Translations under genes and position numbers: made by a program | Shown: positions 41,769 to 44,290 of the stretch, in pieces | Numbering within the stretch: position 1 is the stretch's first letter | Layout: each line of letters opens with the position of its first letter | Notes under the pieces: generated by a model | Seen by the model: the letters and a program-made list of their open reading frames with translations, nothing else | The model's database searches: none | Told to the model about the DNA's origin: nothing | Assembly (NCBI GenBank): GCA_002724245.1 | Contig: PBOG01000085.1 | Location: 5,730-50,019, forward strand | Direction of reading: 5' to 3' | Length of the DNA: 44,290 nucleotides | Source: Planctomycetaceae bacterium | GTDB lineage: Bacteria > Planctomycetota > Planctomycetia > Pirellulales > Pirellulaceae

Positions 41769-41942
41769 GCCGGATAAAAAAACACGGTTGTCTACCATGG
41801 CCCGAGCCATGCTGCCGCAGCTGCGGTCGAGAACGCCCTGGCATGCCGATCATGACAGGTACTGTGGCTTACCAGCTGTTGTCGCCAGCAGAGCGTGGAG
41901 TCCATTCTCGCCACAAGCTCTGTTGCGATATCTGCGGTGAGG

Positions 41943-44290
41943 TCAGGGTTTGAAGTTGGGCAGGCTTTCCGGAGACAGGGGGGCGGGTACGGTCAGGGGC
42001 AGTTTGGCGGTTGCCTGACTCCCGCTGTCGGAAATTTGCACCGGCACCGTAAACACCACGCTGCCCACGCGACAGAGTCCTTCACCGCCAGTCTGGCAGT
42101 AATAATAGTTCATCGAGAGCGACACTTGATCGTTGCCACTTGCTGTCACAGGTAGCGTGACGGAGAACGACGCAGCTGGTTTTTCTACCTGCTGCTTGCC
42201 GAGAGCACTGCGATCGATCGGGCCCTTGTCGCCTTGAGCTTTGAGGTAGTAAATAAGCGGAGCCTGTTCGTTGATTTTCCATCCCTCGGGGAGTTGGAGT
42301 TCGACTTGCAAGGTGATTTTGCCGTCCTCGGGTTTGAGGGCTGTCGATGCCAGTTCGACCTGTTTGGCCGCTGTGAAGTCAGGCGCCTTGTTGGTGGTGT
42401 TTGTGGCGGGGGGGGCAAGGCCTTCGATTTGCAGCGTACTGACGTTGCCAGTGGCTAATTCAAGGACGCGGATTACGTGATTGTTGGTGTCTGCGATATA
42501 GAGTTTACCAGCGGCATAGGTAATCCCTGCCGGTTCATCGTATTGGGCTGGCGTGTCGGCCAGTCCGGGCTCTCCGGTTCCAGAAATCGTCTTTAGTGTG
42601 GCCGACTCGGTGTCCAGCGATTTGATTTTGTTGTTGTAGGTGTCTGTCAGATAAATCACCCCTTCGTGATAGGTTACACCGAGTGGATGTTGCAGGAGAG
42701 GGCCATCCATCTCAGGTTCCTCGTTGAGGCCGCCAAGCGGATTTTGTGCGTCTTCCGGGGTGTCTGCAAAGCGAAGTAGCCCAGACCCGTCCCGATCGCC
42801 AAACTTGAAGAGGCGTCCATAAGGGAGTTTCGGTGTCCCGACCAGCGTGCGCACTTCTTGTTTCAGATCAAAAGGCATAGCCCGGATCGAACTGCCTTCA
42901 CTATCGGCGATGTACAGCGCCTTGCCATCAGACACCAGCCCGCTGGGTTGCGCAAAGGACGAAACCGGCCGAGCGACTGGACGGCCGTCGACTTCGATGG
43001 AGCGTTCTGTATCGTAAGGTCGCTCGGGTAAATGCAGCCCGTCAACGATGTCTTCCCGGCCATTGCCGGCGAACGGGCCAAGCTCGGATTCATCCAGTGT
43101 CATTTTCCAGATTTGGTGGGGGCCAGCCATGGCGATGTAGAGCGCGTCTCCGTGTACCCAGAGCGCCCAAGGGCTGTTGATTGGAGTAGTTTCCGGTTTT
43201 CCCACGTAGCGTTCAGGAGCACCTTGTCCAGGCGCCAGCTGGTCGATTCCGGGCCACGGTCCCCTGGCTTGAGATCCGACACCCGCGATGGTCGATACCT
43301 GTCTGGACTTCAAATCAATTTTGCGCAGCAAATGATTTTCGGTGTCCGCCACGTAGAGCACTTCACCATGCAACGCGACACCTTGAGGATGGTCAAAGCT
43401 GGCCTCTTGGTAACCACCGTCTTTTCGTCCTATCGCACCGCTGCCGATGGTGTCCAGTAACTTTCCAGAGAGATCAGTGATCACTAGCCGGTTGTGATTG
43501 CTGTCAGTGATAAACAGCCGTTGGCCGGCCTCATCGGCCAGTATTTTCCCGGGGAAACGCAGGGGGGTGTTTTCCTGGTGTAACGCTGCCAACTCGAAGC
43601 GAACCGGGGAGGGGTCGAGTAAACCGTGTTTCTTGTAGTACGGCAGGGCGCGTTTGAAGAACCCATCGAGTTGCTCAAATACAAACTCACCACCTGAACG
43701 ACCGATGAATGCGCCCTCGGGGTCGATGACGGCGATTGTGGGCCAGGATCTCGCTCCAAAACTATTCCAGATGCGGTGGTTTGGATCGTTTACAACCGGG
43801 TGTTCGATTTCATAACGGAGGATGGCTTCCTCGATATTCTTGGCGTTTTTTTCGGTTTCAAATTTGGCAGCATGTACTCCAATCACAACGAGTTCGTTGG
43901 GATAGGCGTGTTCCAGTTTCTTGAGTTCAGGCAGGATGTGCATGCAGTTGATGCAGCAGTAAGTCCAGAAGTCGAGAAGTACAAATTTGCCGCGCAGGTC
44001 CCGCAGTCTTAGTGGTCCGTTCGTATTCAGCCATTCTGCGTCGTTGGGGAAGTCTGGTGCTGGAAGCCGTTCCGGGAAGGGATGTTCTTCCTCCTGCGCG
44101 GTTTGTGCCGCGACCGTGGCATCGGTGTTCGCGTCAGGTGTGGCGCGTTCGTCTGGCGTGGCGGGTGGGGTCGCGCCGTTAGGGTTTGCGGGGGTCGTAT
44201 TATCTTGTTCGGGAACTTCTTTCTCAGCGGGCGCAGGTTCGGGGTTTTCCTCAGCGGGCGCAGGTTCGGGGTTTTCCTCAGCGGGCGCAG
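41943..44290 (-). CDS. Thioredoxin-NHL repeat protein (NHLRC2-like), N-terminally partial
   Basis: The frame is open to the window edge, giving about 781 residues. The visible N-terminus is a low-complexity linker with a 9-residue repeat (EENPEPAPA), followed by EHPFPERLPAPDFPNDAEWLN. A thioredoxin-like domain begins LRDLRGKFVLLDFWTYCCINC, with CCINC as its redox motif, and ends FGARSWPTIAVIDPEG. A beta-propeller of NHL repeats follows, each unit reading like GEVLYVADTENHLLRKIDL. A C-terminal beta domain contains LPEGWKINEQAP and YYYCQTGGEGLCRVG with two more cysteines. This order and the CCINC motif match animal NHLRC2 and its bacterial relatives. An acidic/Pro linker suggests envelope location, but the signal lies outside the window. 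Starting the protein at Met 43943 would cut the redox motif in half. Confidence 0.9.
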   Translation of the reverse strand, partial: APAEENPEPAPAEENPEPAPAEKEVPEQDNTTPANPNGATPPATPDERATPDANTDATVAAQTAQEEEHPFPERLPAPDFPNDAEWLNTNGPLRLRDLRGKFVLLDFWTYCCINCMHILPELKKLEHAYPNELVVIGVHAAKFETEKNAKNIEEAILRYEIEHPVVNDPNHRIWNSFGARSWPTIAVIDPEGAFIGRSGGEFVFEQLDGFFKRALPYYKKHGLLDPSPVRFELAALHQENTPLRFPGKILADEAGQRLFITDSNHNRLVITDLSGKLLDTIGSGAIGRKDGGYQEASFDHPQGVALHGEVLYVADTENHLLRKIDLKSRQVSTIAGVGSQARGPWPGIDQLAPGQGAPERYVGKPETTPINSPWALWVHGDALYIAMAGPHQIWKMTLDESELGPFAGNGREDIVDGLHLPERPYDTERSIEVDGRPVARPVSSFAQPSGLVSDGKALYIADSEGSSIRAMPFDLKQEVRTLVGTPKLPYGRLFKFGDRDGSGLLRFADTPEDAQNPLGGLNEEPEMDGPLLQHPLGVTYHEGVIYLTDTYNNKIKSLDTESATLKTISGTGEPGLADTPAQYDEPAGITYAAGKLYIADTNNHVIRVLELATGNVSTLQIEGLAPPATNTTNKAPDFTAAKQVELASTALKPEDGKITLQVELQLPEGWKINEQAPLIYYLKAQGDKGPIDRSALGKQQVEKPAASFSVTLPVTASGNDQVSLSMNYYYCQTGGEGLCRVGSVVFTVPVQISDSGSQATAKLPLTVPAPLSPESLPNFKP
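44224..44290 (-). repeat. 27-bp tandem repeat encoding EENPEPAPA
   Basis: The 27-bp unit occurs twice perfectly (44224-44250, 44251-44277) and continues into a third copy cut by the window end. It is in frame with the NHLRC2-like gene and encodes a Pro/Glu/Ala linker. Perfect identity at DNA level indicates recent expansion or active slippage. Confidence 0.95.

Noticed and set aside
41743-41940. 65-residue plus-strand frame after the small membrane protein
   Set aside because: It starts inside the preceding gene, has an unremarkable composition and contains a 12-bp palindrome (CCGCAGCTGCGG at 41815-41826) that could be structural.
1-44290. CRISPR arrays, insertion sequences, prophage or toxin-antitoxin modules
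   Set aside because: Looked for repeated spacers, transposase or integrase motifs and small toxin pairs; found none. The only repeats are the 15-bp and 27-bp tandems.

Overview
The window looks like a chromosomal stretch of a planctomycete, probably in or near the Pirellulales. The evidence is a secreted protein with the planctomycete cytochrome c, DUF1549 and DUF1553 domains, a two-domain DUF1080 (3-keto-glycoside hydrolase-like) protein, a DUF1570 metallopeptidase-like protein, a Ser/Thr kinase fused to a degenerate receiver domain, a large thioredoxin-NHL protein of NHLRC2 type, and scattered single biosynthetic genes (hisA, trpG/pabA, moeA) instead of long operons. Base composition is moderately GC-rich. 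I see no tRNA or rRNA gene, CRISPR array, transposase, integrase or phage module. This is a mostly housekeeping and envelope region with a few unfamiliar genes.

Layout. 1-3 kb: end of an enolase-superfamily dehydratase, then on the minus strand a Ser/Thr kinase with pseudo-receiver and a small coiled-coil protein. 3.3-6.1 kb: a large secreted TIM-barrel-like protein. 6.1-8.9 kb: a minus-strand group of cupin, MenC/enolase-superfamily enzyme and Gfo/Idh/MocA oxidoreductase. 9.2-11.6 kb: D-2-hydroxyacid dehydrogenase, an orphan 228-residue gene that overlaps its 3' end, a 54-residue membrane protein and thioredoxin. 11.8-15.7 kb: YhdH-type oxidoreductase, archease, a TatD-type hydrolase with a small partner, and hisA. 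15.9-22.2 kb: an EF-G paralogue, thymidine/pyrimidine phosphorylase, a CxxC protein, a nuclease-like protein with a C-terminal winged helix, and an amidase.

22.4-29.1 kb: DUF1080 protein divergent from the cytochrome c/DUF1549/DUF1553 protein, then mutS. 29.3-34.3 kb: DUF1570 protein, mnmA, a glycine-rich lipoprotein with a textbook terminator, moeA and trpG/pabA. 34.5-36.5 kb: an ABC-2 exporter (one permease, one ATPase). 36.7-40.0 kb: a sigma-54-type response regulator followed 19 bp later by mutL. 40.1-44.3 kb: a membrane-anchored endonuclease/phosphatase-fold protein with an eroded active site, a small glycine-rich membrane protein, and the NHLRC2-like thioredoxin/NHL protein, which runs off the window end.

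How the genes fit together. Both mismatch-repair genes are present but 9 kb apart, and MutL has the nicking-endonuclease motif, so repair would not need MutH. The secreted set (TIM-barrel-like, DUF1080, cytochrome c/DUF1549/DUF1553, NHLRC2-like) fits planctomycete glycan use and extracytoplasmic redox chemistry. No multi-gene defence or mobile system is visible. The strongest leads for undescribed biology are single proteins: the PD-(D/E)XK-like/winged-helix protein at 19929-20603, the eroded DNase I-like protein at 40094-41074, the kinase/pseudo-receiver pair at 1003-2987, and the orphan gene at 10084-10770. All assignments come from reading motifs; no database search was run.
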